The notes: a model not told the origin generated them from the sequence alone. Counted from the first letter of the stretch, positions 46,818 through 56,141 are shown. The stretch: DNA of 64,000 nucleotides from Kitasatospora paranensis (GCF_039544005.1 NZ_BAABKV010000001.1:8184001-8248000), one strand, 5' to 3'. Numbers and translations: made by a program.

Positions 46818-47488
46818 ATGGGGTCGACGATGGACGTGGTGCAGATCGAGCGGTTGGCCGACCTGAATCCGGTTCACCAGCGTCAGGCCGCCGCTCTGGC
46901 CCTGTGGCGGTGGCGTGCGCCGGTGCTCGCGTTCGACATGGATGCGGAATGGGGCGTCGATCCGACGGTGCTGGCATTGCTGTTCCGACTGGCAGCAGAA
47001 CCCGCCGGGGAGCAGTCGAATCACGCATACGGTCAGGCAGTCGCCGAGATGTCCACGGCCCCCTCTTCGAGTCCGAGGTCGACCCGGACACCGTCCAGCT
47101 CGTTCAATTGGAAACCATCGGGGGCCTGTTGGCCTTCGGCGAGTTGCTGGACAAGCCGGCCCTGGACACCGTCGAGCGAGTGGTCGACGTGTCGTCCGGC
47201 CTGGCGAATTGCCTCGACGCTCTCGTCGATGCCTCGTTCTACTCCCACCCCTCGGAGGAAGCGCACAACCGGTACCTTGCCGACCTGGGAGACCGGACGA
47301 GTGGCTGGGGCTACTTCGCCTCACGCAACTTGGTTGTCGAGTCCGCCTGCCTTGGGGCCCTCCGGACCTTCCCCGGCTCCGAAGGGCTGCTCGACTCGTC
47401 GACGGGTCGCGAGCTGCTCGCACTCTGCGAGGACTTCGGCGAAGAGCTCGCCGCAACGCTGCGGTGGCTTCGCAGGACGGGCCATTAG
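46818..47488 (+). pseudogene. Hypothetical protein of about 223 residues, frameshifted
   Basis: Family not recognised. After adding one C to CCCCC 47059-47063 the two frames join into a soluble, acidic, helical protein: VVQIERLADLNPVHQRQAAA, VLAFDMDAEWGVDPTVL, FESEVDPDTVQLVQLET, VDASFYSHPSEEAHNRYLAD. ATG at 46818 is the preferred start, and ATG 46830 is an alternative. No signal or membrane segment is present. The N-terminal and C-terminal halves each use normal high-GC codons, so this is a real gene with a read error, not a shadow. Confidence 0.6.
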
Positions 47489-47740
47489 CGACCACGCGCT
47501 CCGGCGAGGTTCAGCGTCCGCCGTATCGACCCACCTCGGACCGGTGGTGTGCAGCCGTGGGCGAGTCCTGCATGCCCGAGATTGAGCACGCCGTCGTGAC
47601 CAGGACGTTGACGTCGTGCGGGGCGGACATCGAGGGACACTGGGGCTTGCGGTCGCCCACCCGGGCAGCCCAGGAGGGCCGAGCCGCGCGACCGGCCCGA
47701 ACCACCCGAACCCACACGATCAAGCGACCACAAGAACGTT

Positions 47741-48472
47741 CTACCGGCTGAGGACGCCCTCTCGGACGGCCGTTCGCTCCTTGCGCCAGCGGGCCCGGTG
47801 GAAGATCGGCTCGACGGCGACGACGCAGAACGCGTGCATGGGCCGGTTCGTGCTCCTGGGGTCGAAGAAGCGGACCATGTCACCGAGAAAGCTCTCCCCG
47901 TGCTGATGGACATGGCGGTCCTGGGCGACGGTGTCGCCGGCGGCCGTGAGCCAGTCACCGATCCAGAACAGGAGTTCGGCGCGGGCGGTGATCACGATCG
48001 TCTCGGCGTGCTCCGCGTAGCGCGCGGGGCGGCGATCGGCCCGGCGGCGGACGTCGTCGGGCCGCCAGGGAGATCGCGCCGCAGGGGCGGTCACCGTCAG
48101 GGGCAGCGACGCGCGGCGCATCCCGTGCCGCAGATCCGGCCAGTCGGAGGGCCGCAGCCCCGTGTCCTCACGGGCCAGGAGCATCGGCATGGGAGGGGTG
48201 CTGCCGTGGACGGAGGCCATCGGACGGGCGTCCGCTGGGACGGGGATGTGGACGGCGCTGTGCGGGCTCGTCGCGGCGACGCGGAACAGGGCGCCGATCC
48301 GAAGGAGGTCTGCGCGGCATGCGTTCAGGTACGCGACTTGGTACTTGGGCGGGTGGACCGAGGTGTTGCGGAGCATGGGGCCGGCGCTCAGGATCCGGCT
48401 GGGCCCGGATCCGGGAGCGGCACCGGGATGGGACGTCACTCGCAACCGCATCCGACCGTCGCCATTCGCCAT
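47741..48472 (-). CDS. Hypothetical protein of 243 residues
   Basis: I do not recognise the family. The second half (AEHAETIVITARAELLFWIG; GESFLGDMVRFFDPRSTNRP) looks like a folded protein, with a hydrophobic core and balanced composition. The first half is Pro/Arg-rich and less convincing. The best opposing frame is a low-complexity shadow. ATG at 48472 is the only good start. It could be shorter than drawn. Confidence 0.45.
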   Translation of the reverse strand: MANGDGRMRLRVTSHPGAAPGSGPSRILSAGPMLRNTSVHPPKYQVAYLNACRADLLRIGALFRVAATSPHSAVHIPVPADARPMASVHGSTPPMPMLLAREDTGLRPSDWPDLRHGMRRASLPLTVTAPAARSPWRPDDVRRRADRRPARYAEHAETIVITARAELLFWIGDWLTAAGDTVAQDRHVHQHGESFLGDMVRFFDPRSTNRPMHAFCVVAVEPIFHRARWRKERTAVREGVLSR

Positions 48473-48572
48473 GGGGCCATTGCACCACGCATGCCAGTGG
48501 CCTCGAACGCATTTTCGGTGCCCGGGAAAGCTCTCCGTGCCGTGCGGAGCACGACTGCCGCGGGGTCGGCCG

Positions 48573-48938
48573 TCAGCGCGGGTCGACGATCTCCGCGGCG
48601 AAGACGGTGCTCAGCGGTTCGGGGCCGATGTACTGCTGGCAGTTGCACGGCCGGGCCTCGTACTGGACGGGCTTGCGGTCGGCGTCCCAGGCGGTCGGTG
48701 CCTCGACGACCTCGTGGCACTTGCCCTGCTGGTCGTGCTTGGCGAGGTGGTGGGTGCAGCCGCAGACCGGCTCCGGCGGCCGGTTCGCCGCTTCCAGTGC
48801 GAGCCGGTGGCGTTCGGCGGCCTGGTGCAGTTCGAGCTTCCGCTCATGACGTGTCTTCAGGGCCCGCCGGGCGTTCTCACTGACCCAGCCCCCACCGACC
48901 ATGACGGCCGGGATCACCGCCCACAACCAGCCACCCAT
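48573..48938 (-). CDS. Small membrane-anchored protein with a Cys/His-rich region
   Basis: 121 residues. A single N-terminal membrane segment (LWAVIPAVMVGGGWV) is followed by a charged helix (RRALKTRHERKLELHQAAER) and a Cys/His-rich region (VCGCTHHLAKHDQQGKC; ARPCNC), a possible metal site. ATG at 48938 has GGGGGAA upstream. Similar small proteins are widespread in streptomycetes; no function is known to me. Confidence 0.65.
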   Translation of the reverse strand: MGGWLWAVIPAVMVGGGWVSENARRALKTRHERKLELHQAAERHRLALEAANRPPEPVCGCTHHLAKHDQQGKCHEVVEAPTAWDADRKPVQYEARPCNCQQYIGPEPLSTVFAAEIVDPR

Positions 48939-49239
48939 GTCGCATTCCCCCTTGTTCGACCGAGTGCACAGCTTACGGCCATACGGCCCCGGCGCAGGAC
49001 GGCTGTCCCGTCGTGGCGCAGGACGGCCGTCCGGCCGTGGCGGGGCGGCCGGGGAGTTCGCACGGCGCCGTGCACGACCTTTGCCGCTCGGGAACCAGGG
49101 CCAACGGACCGTCCCGAGGCGGTGGTTCACCGGACGCGCCGGGGATGAGGAACGGCACCGACCGTGTCCGCAGTGGTCTCGACCACCAATGTGTGTCATC
49201 CCTCTTGTCGAACGGAGGGTCGGTCGACATGCTGCATGC

Positions 49240-50976
49240 ATGACATTTCTCATGGCGCGGCCTGTGCGCCGCGCGTGGAAGAGAGCGCTCTCACTGGTTC
49301 CCGTTGTCGCGGTCACGGTGGCGGCCACCGTCGTTGCGACATCGAACGCCGAGGCGGCGGTGCCCCCGACGCCGTCGGGCTTCTCGCTCACCTGGAGCGA
49401 CGACTTCAACGGAGCGTCCGGGACGGGCATCGATCAGAGTCTGTGGAAGTACGACACCGGGCCGGGAAGCAACTTCGGCACCGGTGAGATCGAGACCATG
49501 ACCAGCAGCACGTCGAACGTCTACTACGACGGCCAGGGTCATCTGGTGCTCCAGGCCCTGCACTCCGGTTCCGATCCGCGGGGCGGCTGGACCTCCGGAC
49601 GCGTGGAGACCCAGTCGGCGTCCTTCGGTGCCCCGGCGGGCGGCGTCGTCCGCATCGAGTCCGTCCTGCAGCAGCCCAATGTCACGACCGCCAACGGCGC
49701 GGGCTACTGGCCGGCGTTCTGGATGCTCGGGGCACCGCTGCGCTCCGGTGTGACCTGGCCGAAGTCCGGCGAGATCGACATCATGGAGGACATCAACGGC
49801 CGCAGCTCGGACTTCAGCACCATCCACTGCGGCGTGAACCCGGGCGGTCCGTGCAACGAGTCGACCGGCATCGGCTCGGGCGAGCGCGCCTGTTCGGGCT
49901 GTCAGACCGGCTTCCACGACTACGCCACGGAGATCGACCGCTCGGTGTCGCCGGAGCAGATCCGGTTCTATCTCGACGGGAACAACTTCTTCACCGTCAA
50001 CGCCAACCAGGTGGACGCGACGACCTGGTCGGACGCGATCGACCACCCGTTCTTCATCATCTACGACCTCGCGATGGGCGGCGGATTCCCGGACGCCTTC
50101 GGCGGCGGCCCGAACGCGGCCACGGTCTCCGGCGGCAAGCTGGTCATCGACTCGTTGGCCGTGTACAACAAGGGCCCCGGCTCCGGTGGCGGGGGCGGGG
50201 GCGGCGGTTCGGTGACGGGCCAGACGATCACCGGTCCCGGTGGCAAGTGCGTGGACGTGGCAGGTGACGACACCGGCGGCGACGGCACCGCCGTCCAGCT
50301 GTGGGACTGCCAGTCGGGTGCCAAGGACCAGCACTGGACCTGGAGCGGCCAGACCCTGCAGACCCTCGGCAAGTGCCTGGACATCGCCGGCGGCAACAGC
50401 GCCGCGGGTACCAAGCTGCAACTCGCGACGTGCAACAGCGGCGGCTACCAGAACTGGGTGCGGCAGACCGACGGATCTCTGCGGAACCCGACCAGCGGCC
50501 GGTGCATCGACTCCCCGTCGGGCGCCACCGCGAACGGCACGCAGCTGCAGATCTGGGACTGCAACGGCTCCGGCGCCCAGAAGTTCGCCATCGGCACCCC
50601 GATCTACGGTCCGGGCGGCAAGTGCGTGGACGTGGCCGGTGACGACAACGGCGGCGATGGCACCGCCGTCCAGCTCTGGGACTGCCAGCAGGCGACCGCG
50701 CTCGACCAGAAGTGGACCTGGAGCGGCCAGACCCTGCAGACCCTCGGCAAGTGCCTGGACATCGCCGGCGGTGTCAACGCGGCCGGTACCAAGCTCCAGT
50801 TGGCCACCTGCAACGGCGGCGGCTACCAGAACTGGGTGGCCAACACCGACGGCTCGCTGTCGAACCCGACCACGGGCCGGTGCGTCGACTCGCCGTCAGG
50901 TGCCACCGCGAACGGCACCCGGCTGCAGATCTGGGACTGCAACGGCTCCGGCGCCCAGAAGTTCGCCCTGGCCTGA
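49240..50976 (+). CDS. Secreted GH16-family glycanase with two ricin-type lectin modules
   Basis: 578 residues. A signal peptide (LVPVVAVTVAATVVATSNA) leads into a GH16 domain with the catalytic signature EIDIMEDING (Glu178, Asp180, Glu183), other family markers (WSDDFNGASG; YWPAFWML; GFHDYATEIDRS) and a C-terminal Gly-rich linker. Two RicinB lectin modules follow (each with CVDVAGDDxGGDGTAVQLWDCQ and CNGSGAQKF). It should cleave a beta-1,3 or related glucan; lectins target it to the polymer. ATG at 49240 is preferred; ATG 49252 is an alternative. Confidence 0.9.
   Translation: MTFLMARPVRRAWKRALSLVPVVAVTVAATVVATSNAEAAVPPTPSGFSLTWSDDFNGASGTGIDQSLWKYDTGPGSNFGTGEIETMTSSTSNVYYDGQGHLVLQALHSGSDPRGGWTSGRVETQSASFGAPAGGVVRIESVLQQPNVTTANGAGYWPAFWMLGAPLRSGVTWPKSGEIDIMEDINGRSSDFSTIHCGVNPGGPCNESTGIGSGERACSGCQTGFHDYATEIDRSVSPEQIRFYLDGNNFFTVNANQVDATTWSDAIDHPFFIIYDLAMGGGFPDAFGGGPNAATVSGGKLVIDSLAVYNKGPGSGGGGGGGGSVTGQTITGPGGKCVDVAGDDTGGDGTAVQLWDCQSGAKDQHWTWSGQTLQTLGKCLDIAGGNSAAGTKLQLATCNSGGYQNWVRQTDGSLRNPTSGRCIDSPSGATANGTQLQIWDCNGSGAQKFAIGTPIYGPGGKCVDVAGDDNGGDGTAVQLWDCQQATALDQKWTWSGQTLQTLGKCLDIAGGVNAAGTKLQLATCNGGGYQNWVANTDGSLSNPTTGRCVDSPSGATANGTRLQIWDCNGSGAQKFALA
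49281..49292. promoter_or_regulatory. GAGAGCGCTCTC palindrome inside the GH16 signal peptide region
   Basis: The perfect 12-base palindrome GAGAGCGCTCTC (49281-49292) resembles the GAGCGCTC-cored operators of LacI/GntR regulators of carbohydrate genes and the partial palindrome in front of the GH127 gene. It lies 41 bases inside the GH16 coding region, encoding part of the signal peptide (KRALS), so it might be a downstream operator or a chance match. Confidence 0.35.
50230..50973 (+). repeat. Tandem duplication of the ricin module (about 375-base units)
   Basis: The DNA of the two ricin modules is nearly identical (for example GGCAAGTGCGTGGACGTGG at 50242 and 50617, a spacing of 375 bases), well beyond what protein conservation alone would require. 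This indicates a recent tandem duplication or ongoing gene conversion. Confidence 0.75.
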
Positions 50977-50999
50977 GCGCGAGCAGGACTCTGCCGTGA

Positions 51000-51041
51000 A
51001 CGTCGAGGGGTCCCACCGTCCGCGGTGGGGCCCCTCGACGT
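51000..51041 (+). terminator. Hairpin terminator after the GH16 gene
   Basis: ACGTCGAGGGG (51000-51010) pairs with CCCCTCGACGT (51031-51041), and inside it CCCACC (51012-51017) pairs with GGTGGG (51024-51029). It follows the GH16 stop by 24 bases and separates it from the next operon. Confidence 0.8.
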
Positions 51042-51275
51042 CGTGTCCGGCGAGTGGGTGTGCGAGGGCCCGGCGCGGATGACGCACCCGGGCGGAGCGG
51101 TTCACTCGTCCGTGGGTACTTGCGCATGGCGGTCGAGGTGCGCGGGCCGGGGTAGCAGTCCTGGTGTGAACCTGGTACGCCGGGGGCGGACGCTTCCGGT
51201 GACGCACCCGGGCGTGCTCATGGCACCGCCCGGCTTCGCACGTGCACGCCCGCTGGGCGTGTCCACGGAGGCCCG

Positions 51276-53257
51276 ATGAATCCTGAGTTCGTCGTCTCGA
51301 TCGGTGATCGGAGCTTCGATCCGCTGCAGGCCCAGTCCGACGACGAACCCGACGCCGGACCGCCCAAGGCATGGATCGTGCAGGTCGCGCGGCCGTTGAC
51401 GGCCGACCAGGTCACCCGTCTGCGCAGCACGTTCGACCTCCGGCTCACCGAATACGTTCCGAACCTGGCCTACATCGAGCGCCTCTCGCCGGACACGGTG
51501 CCGGAGCTGCGCGAGGACCCGGCGATCCGGGCGGTCGTCCCCTTCGACGGCGGCCTGAGCGTGTCACCGCAAGCGCACACGACGCCCAGGGACGACGACG
51601 ACATCGCCGGCTTCACCATCCTCGCCTTCCCCGACACCGACCTGGATGCCGCCCGCAGCGCCCTGGCCGACCTGGGCGGCGAGCAGATCACCGCGCTGGA
51701 CGCGACCATGAGCGGTGGCGCGAAGTCGATTCGGCTCAACCTCTCCGTGGACAGGCTCGAAGCGGTCGGCGCGCTGCCGTTCGTGCTGTGGGTCGAACCG
51801 GTGCCGACCATCGTCGACGACCACCCCGAGGGTGGGGCGGCGCTGCAGCCGGGAACCGCCGGAATGCTCGCGGGCATCTGGGAGCACGGCCTGCACGGCG
51901 AGGAGCAGGTGATCGGGATCCTCGACAACGGGCCCGCGGACCTCCACCACTGCTACTTCGTCGACGGCGAGGGCCTGCCGCCCGGCCCCGGCCACCGCAA
52001 GATCATCCAGGTGCGCAACGCGCACAAGCAGGACCCGGGGCCCCACGCGACGTTCGTCGCAGGATGCGCGGCGGGCGACGACGTCGGTGCACCCGGCAGC
52101 TCGCCGTGCCGGGGCGGGGCCTACGGTGCCAAGCTCGTCCTGGGCAACCGCATGGACCTGACGATCTTCGACGAGGCGCCGGAGCCGATGGCGTCCACGC
52201 TGTTCGCGGAGCTCAGTGCAGCCCACGCGGCGGGCGCGGTCATCCACTCCAACAGCTGGCACGCGACGACACCGGGCGGCGGGCACGCCACCTACGACGT
52301 GACGGCCTCGGACGTCGACTCCTTCACCTGGCAGAACGAGGACTGCCTCGTCCTCGGTTCGAGCGGGAACTCCGGTGAGCAGCAGGGCCCTCCCGGCACC
52401 GCGAAGAACGCCGTCTGCGTGAGCGCGGCGACGTCCGACCCGGCTGCGCCGGCCCTGGGCGACGGTGCGGCCGGCCCCACGGCCGACGGGCGGGTCAAGC
52501 CGGACCTCATGGTCGTCGGGTGCGGGGTCCAGTCGGCGCTGAACGGGACCGACTGCGGCACGGGCCCCCGGGCGGCGTGCGCGAGCAGCTACGCCACCCC
52601 GCTGGCCGCCGCTGCGGCGGCCCTCGTGCGGCAGTACTTCACCGAGGGATTCCACCCCACCGGCAGCGCGACCCCCGGCGATCGGCTCGTCCCCTCGGGC
52701 GCGCTGCTCAAGGCCGTACTCCTGCACGCCGCCGTCCCGGTCGATCCGGCGGCCGCCTACCCGAGCGACTCCACCGGCTGGGGCGCGGTGCGCCTGGCCG
52801 AGTGCCTCGCTCTCGACCCCACGAGCCCGCGCCGGCTGCAGGTCCGGGACCTGCGCAACGCAGCGGGCCTGACCACCGGACAGGAGAGCACCCACCCGGT
52901 GGAGGTGCTGGACGGAGCCGACCGGCTCAAGGCGACCCTGGTCTGGACCGAGCCGCCCCCGCGGTGCCGGGCGTCGGGACGGCGACGGTCAACAACCTCG
53001 ATCTCGTCGTGACCGGACCCGACGGGACCCGCTACCTGGGCAACGTCATGTCCGCGGCCCGGTCCGTCCCCGGTGGCGACGGCCCCGACGCGGTGAACCC
53101 GGTGGAGACCGTGATCGTCGATGCCCCCGCCGTCGGACCGTGGACCGTCACCGTCGTGGCGACCCAGGTCAACGTGGGCAACCCCGGCCAAGGCTTCGCG
53201 CTCGTTATCAGCGGCGCGATCCCGGCGGAGCCCTCCGCGGGCCCCGGCCGGACGTGA
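51276..53257 (+). pseudogene. Cytoplasmic S8 (subtilase) protease, frameshifted
   Basis: About 660 residues after repair. The catalytic triad is clear but non-canonical: Asp217 in GILDNGP (normally D-T/S-G), His257 in GPHATFVAG, and Ser438 in ASSYATP (normally GTSMAxP). The N-terminal region has an inhibitor-like pair of halves (VQVARPLTADQVTRLRSTF; ILAFPDTDLDAARSAL). No signal peptide or membrane segment is present. The frame breaks at CCCCC 52956-52960, one C missing, joining VWTEPPP to AVPGVGTATVNN. It is coupled by a GTGA overlap to the next gene. In RiPP clusters, S8 proteases cut leader peptides, and its position supports that here. Confidence 0.82.
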
Positions 53258-54497
53258 CGGCGGGACGCGTCATGGCTTCCCGCACCCGTACGGTGCTCTT
53301 CGTCGCTCCGCACCACCGGGCGTCCGGCGAGGTGAGCACGGCTCGTCACGCGGCGCGCGACCTGGCGGCGACGGGCTTCGCGGCGCACCTGCTGGCCGCC
53401 CCCCGGCACGCGACCGCATCCGGCACGGACTTCGCCGGGACGCACGCGCTGGGGCCGGACCGGGCGGGCAACACCGCCACGCTGCGCCGGGTCGTCGACG
53501 GGGTCTCGCCCGACATCGTGGTGTTCTGCGACGCCGCGCTGGTCGACACGCCGACCGGCAGCCTCCCCGTCGACGTCGCCGACGCGATCGACGTCATCAC
53601 CGGATCCGGCTGCCGATTGGCCACGTTCGACCACTTGGGGATCCCGCTCTCGGCGGCGTGGCCGCCCGACACGGCGATCCTGCGACCGTGCCCGCTGGGC
53701 TCACCCCTGATGGACGGCAGGCCCGGCCTGCCGGTGGCCGTCACCCGTCCGGTCACCGGGCTGGCAGGGATCGACGAGCTGCCCGCACGCGTCCCCGGCG
53801 TGCTGCGGATCGTGCACACCGTCGCTCCCTGGGCGATCACCCTCGCGGCCGCCGTGAAGCACCCGCTCCACCAGCACCTCCCGGCGATCCTGGAGTCCTA
53901 CCTCGCCGACCTCGGCCGTCCCGTGGAGCTGCTCTCCGTCAACAACGGGGCGCTGCTCCCGGCCGCGCCCCGCGGACGGTTGCGCGTGGTCAACCTTCCC
54001 CCGCAGCCGGCGGCGGTCTTCGACCGGCTGCTCGCGGACGCCGACCTCGTGCTCACCGAGAACCCGTTCGCCTCCACCATCGGCCGGGCGATCGACCTCG
54101 GCACGCCTGCCGTGGCCTGGCAGCACACGCTCGGAATCGTCGACGTGCTGGCCACGTTCGGCAGTCCGGTGGCAGCACCGGTCGCGCGGCTTCTCATGCC
54201 GGACCTGAGCCGGGCCCGGCCGTGGATCGCCTTCCCGAACTGGACTCCCGAGGCGATCGGCAACGTCACGGTGCTGAACGACAACCCGGTGACGAGCGCC
54301 TTCGCCCGGCTCGAGGTGTTCGGTGGCGCGGCCACTGCCGGCAGGCTCCGGGACATGCTGACCGACTCGCCGTCGCGGCGCGGAGTGCTGGCCGCCCAGG
54401 AGCAATTCCGGGCGAGCGTCCAGCGGCTGCCGCGGGTCGGCGAGGCCCTTGTCGCGGCCGCCGTCGACACCGGATGCGTCCACCGGGGAAGCCGTGA
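53254..54497 (+). CDS. Glycosyltransferase-like protein of unknown specificity
   Basis: About 414 residues. The N-terminal segment VLFVAPHHRASGEVSTARHA and the C-terminal segment ENPFASTIGRAIDLGTPAVA suggest a GT-B-like Rossmann pair, as in glycosyltransferases, but I cannot name the family. GTG 53254 overlaps the protease stop (GTGA). Read literally, the frame runs on to 54669 and overlaps the next gene by 176 bases. Adding one G in GGGG 54486-54489 gives a stop at 54495-54497, overlapping the next start by four bases (GTGA), which fits both the coupling pattern and the window-wide error pattern. The alternative start ATG 53272 is possible. Confidence 0.65.
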
Positions 54498-55273
54498 CCG
54501 CGGCGATCGGACTGCTGCCGGCGGCCGGCCGCGGTACGCGCCTGGCAGCGCACTGGCCGAAGGAACTGGCCGAGCTCGGGCCCGGGGCCGGGCGGCCGCT
54601 GATCGGGTTCGCCCTGGGCGCGCTGGCGGCCGCGGGCGTGCGCGAATCGGTCGTGGTGGTCTCCCCTGAGAAGGAGCGCCTGCTGCGGGCCCGGCTGGGC
54701 TGCGGCAACGAGTTCGGCATGGCCGTGCACTACGCCGTCCAGGAGCGTCCCCTCGGTCTGCCCGACGCCGTGCGGGCGGCCGCCGCCGCCCTCGCCGGGC
54801 GCGACGTCGTGCTGGTCCTGCCGGACACGGTGTTCGCCCCGGTCGACGTCGTGGGCCGGCTCCTCGTCCGGGCCGGGACGGCGCGCGCCGACGTCGTGCT
54901 CGGCCTGTTCCCGACCGACGATCCCACCCGACTGGCCCCGGTGACGGTCGATCGGGAGGCGAACGTCCTCGCCGTCCGTGACAAGCCGGTGAGCAGTGCC
55001 GTGCGCAACACCTGGGGCGTCGTGTGGTGGCGCGCCGCGTTCACGCGGCTGTGCGCGGAGCACGCGGAGGCCGCCCGCGGCGGGGAGCCGACCCTGAGCG
55101 ACGTCCTCAACGCGGCGGTCCGGTCCGGTCTGCGCGTCAAGGCCGAACTGTTCGACGACGCCGTCTACCGCGATGCGGGCACGCCGGACGGCCTGCGCGC
55201 GGCACGGACCCTCGTAGGGCCGTATGCCGGCACTGTCGGGGGCTCGACGCGAAACGATACTGACGCTTCGTAG
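54494..55273 (+). CDS. Sugar-1-phosphate nucleotidyltransferase
   Basis: 259 residues of the NTP-transferase family. It has the signature LLPAAGRGTRLAAHWPKEL (nucleotide binding), VQERPLGLPDAVR and LVLPDTVFAPV (metal-binding Asp), and is similar to glucose-1-phosphate thymidylyltransferases. It should make an NDP-sugar, presumably for the upstream glycosyltransferase-like protein. GTG at 54494 has GGGGAAG upstream and is coupled to the previous gene; the longer TTG start at 54449 is unlikely. Confidence 0.8.
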   Translation: MTAAIGLLPAAGRGTRLAAHWPKELAELGPGAGRPLIGFALGALAAAGVRESVVVVSPEKERLLRARLGCGNEFGMAVHYAVQERPLGLPDAVRAAAAALAGRDVVLVLPDTVFAPVDVVGRLLVRAGTARADVVLGLFPTDDPTRLAPVTVDREANVLAVRDKPVSSAVRNTWGVVWWRAAFTRLCAEHAEAARGGEPTLSDVLNAAVRSGLRVKAELFDDAVYRDAGTPDGLRAARTLVGPYAGTVGGSTRNDTDAS

Positions 55274-55297
55274 CGGTTCGGCAACCCTCCGCAATGC

Positions 55298-55303
55298 TAC
55301 CGT
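55298..55303 (+). promoter_or_regulatory. Candidate -10 box for a leaderless transcript
   Basis: TACCGT at 55298-55303, within the extended motif TGCTACCGT, ends six bases before the ATG at 55310. No ribosome site precedes that ATG. The transcript for the two small genes would therefore start at the start codon. This would let the two small genes be expressed separately from the protease operon. Confidence 0.45.
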
Positions 55304-55309
55304 CGTGGT

Positions 55310-55732
55310 ATGCCTACAAACGACGAAGCCGGGCGGTCACCTGCCGGCGACCCGACGCCCGGACCTCCGATCGACCCGGACACCTTGGCCCAGCAAGCCA
55401 TCACGTTGGGCAAGATGGCCTCGCACCCCGGATTCCTCGCGATTCTGGACGAGATCGGCCAGGCCCCGGAGGCCGACCGGCTGAAGACCGCGGAGCGGCT
55501 CGCCACGGTGGACAACCTGCGGAGCAAGGGGGTGCCGATTCCCGACGACTTCCGCCTGACGACGCGATTCTTCGAGAATCCCCAGAACGCCCTGGTGAGC
55601 AGTGCCAAGATCGACACCGTGAGCCCTCCCGGTGCGGACGACGAGGACTTCGCCTCCGGGCTGACGGTCTGCGGGTCGGTCGGCTACATCGTCTGCGGCT
55701 CCGTCGGCGGACAGACCCTGGCGGCAGAATGA
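55310..55732 (+). CDS. Small protein ending in a repeated Cys-Gly-Ser-Val-Gly motif (candidate RiPP precursor)
   Basis: 140 residues, family not recognised. The N-terminal 20 residues are Pro/Gly-rich. A helical region (about 25-100; MASHPGFLAILDEIG; PEADRLKTAERLATVDNL; RSKGVPIPDDFRLTTRFFE) resembles its neighbour. After an acidic linker (GADDEDFASG), the C-terminus contains VCGSVGYIVCGSVGG (120-134) with Cys121 and Cys129 in an exact repeat. This leader-plus-short-core layout, next to a protease and sugar enzymes, is what a modified peptide precursor would look like. It overlaps the next gene by ATGA. Function is inferred from context only. Confidence 0.7.
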   Translation: MPTNDEAGRSPAGDPTPGPPIDPDTLAQQAITLGKMASHPGFLAILDEIGQAPEADRLKTAERLATVDNLRSKGVPIPDDFRLTTRFFENPQNALVSSAKIDTVSPPGADDEDFASGLTVCGSVGYIVCGSVGGQTLAAE

Positions 55733-56141
55733 CCGGGACCGATGAGCTCGCGGCGTCGACCTCCGACGCGGATGTCGAGGTCGAACGGGCGGTGCGTGCT
55801 GCCATGCAGGATGTCGCACGTTTCGCGAATTCGCCCGAATTCCGTTCCGTGCTGAGCGAGATGTGGGCCGTCGCCCCGGAGCGGCGCGCCGGCTTCGTGG
55901 TCGACGTCCTGCTCGATCCGGAGGAACTGGCGGCGCGGGGGTTTTCGTCCCCGCCGGCCTGACGATCCAGCGGTCGACGTTCCGCGACGACCGTCCGACG
56001 CTGTTCTGCATCGTCAAGCACCTGCCGCACGGGCTGCTGTGGGAGAAGGTGACCGTCACGTTCGACAATCCGTCGGGTGGGCCGGCCCTGTTCTACAAGG
56101 ACATGGTCCGCGGCGTCAGGTCCACGGCGGACATGATCTGA
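55729..56141 (+). pseudogene. Paralogue of the preceding small protein, without the Cys motif, frameshifted
   Basis: About 137 residues after repair. It aligns with the leader-like part of its neighbour: FANSPEFRSVLSEM with MASHPGFLAILDEI, APERRAG with APEADRL, and LAARGVFVPAGLTIQRSTFRD with LRSKGVPIPDDFRLTTRFFE. Its C-terminus (LPHGLLWEKVTVTFDNPSGG) instead continues as a beta-rich domain and lacks the repeated Cys motif. The frame breaks at GGGGG 55937-55941, one G missing, joining ELAARG to VFVPAG. ATGA overlap with the preceding gene implies coupled, near-equal expression. Confidence 0.7.
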
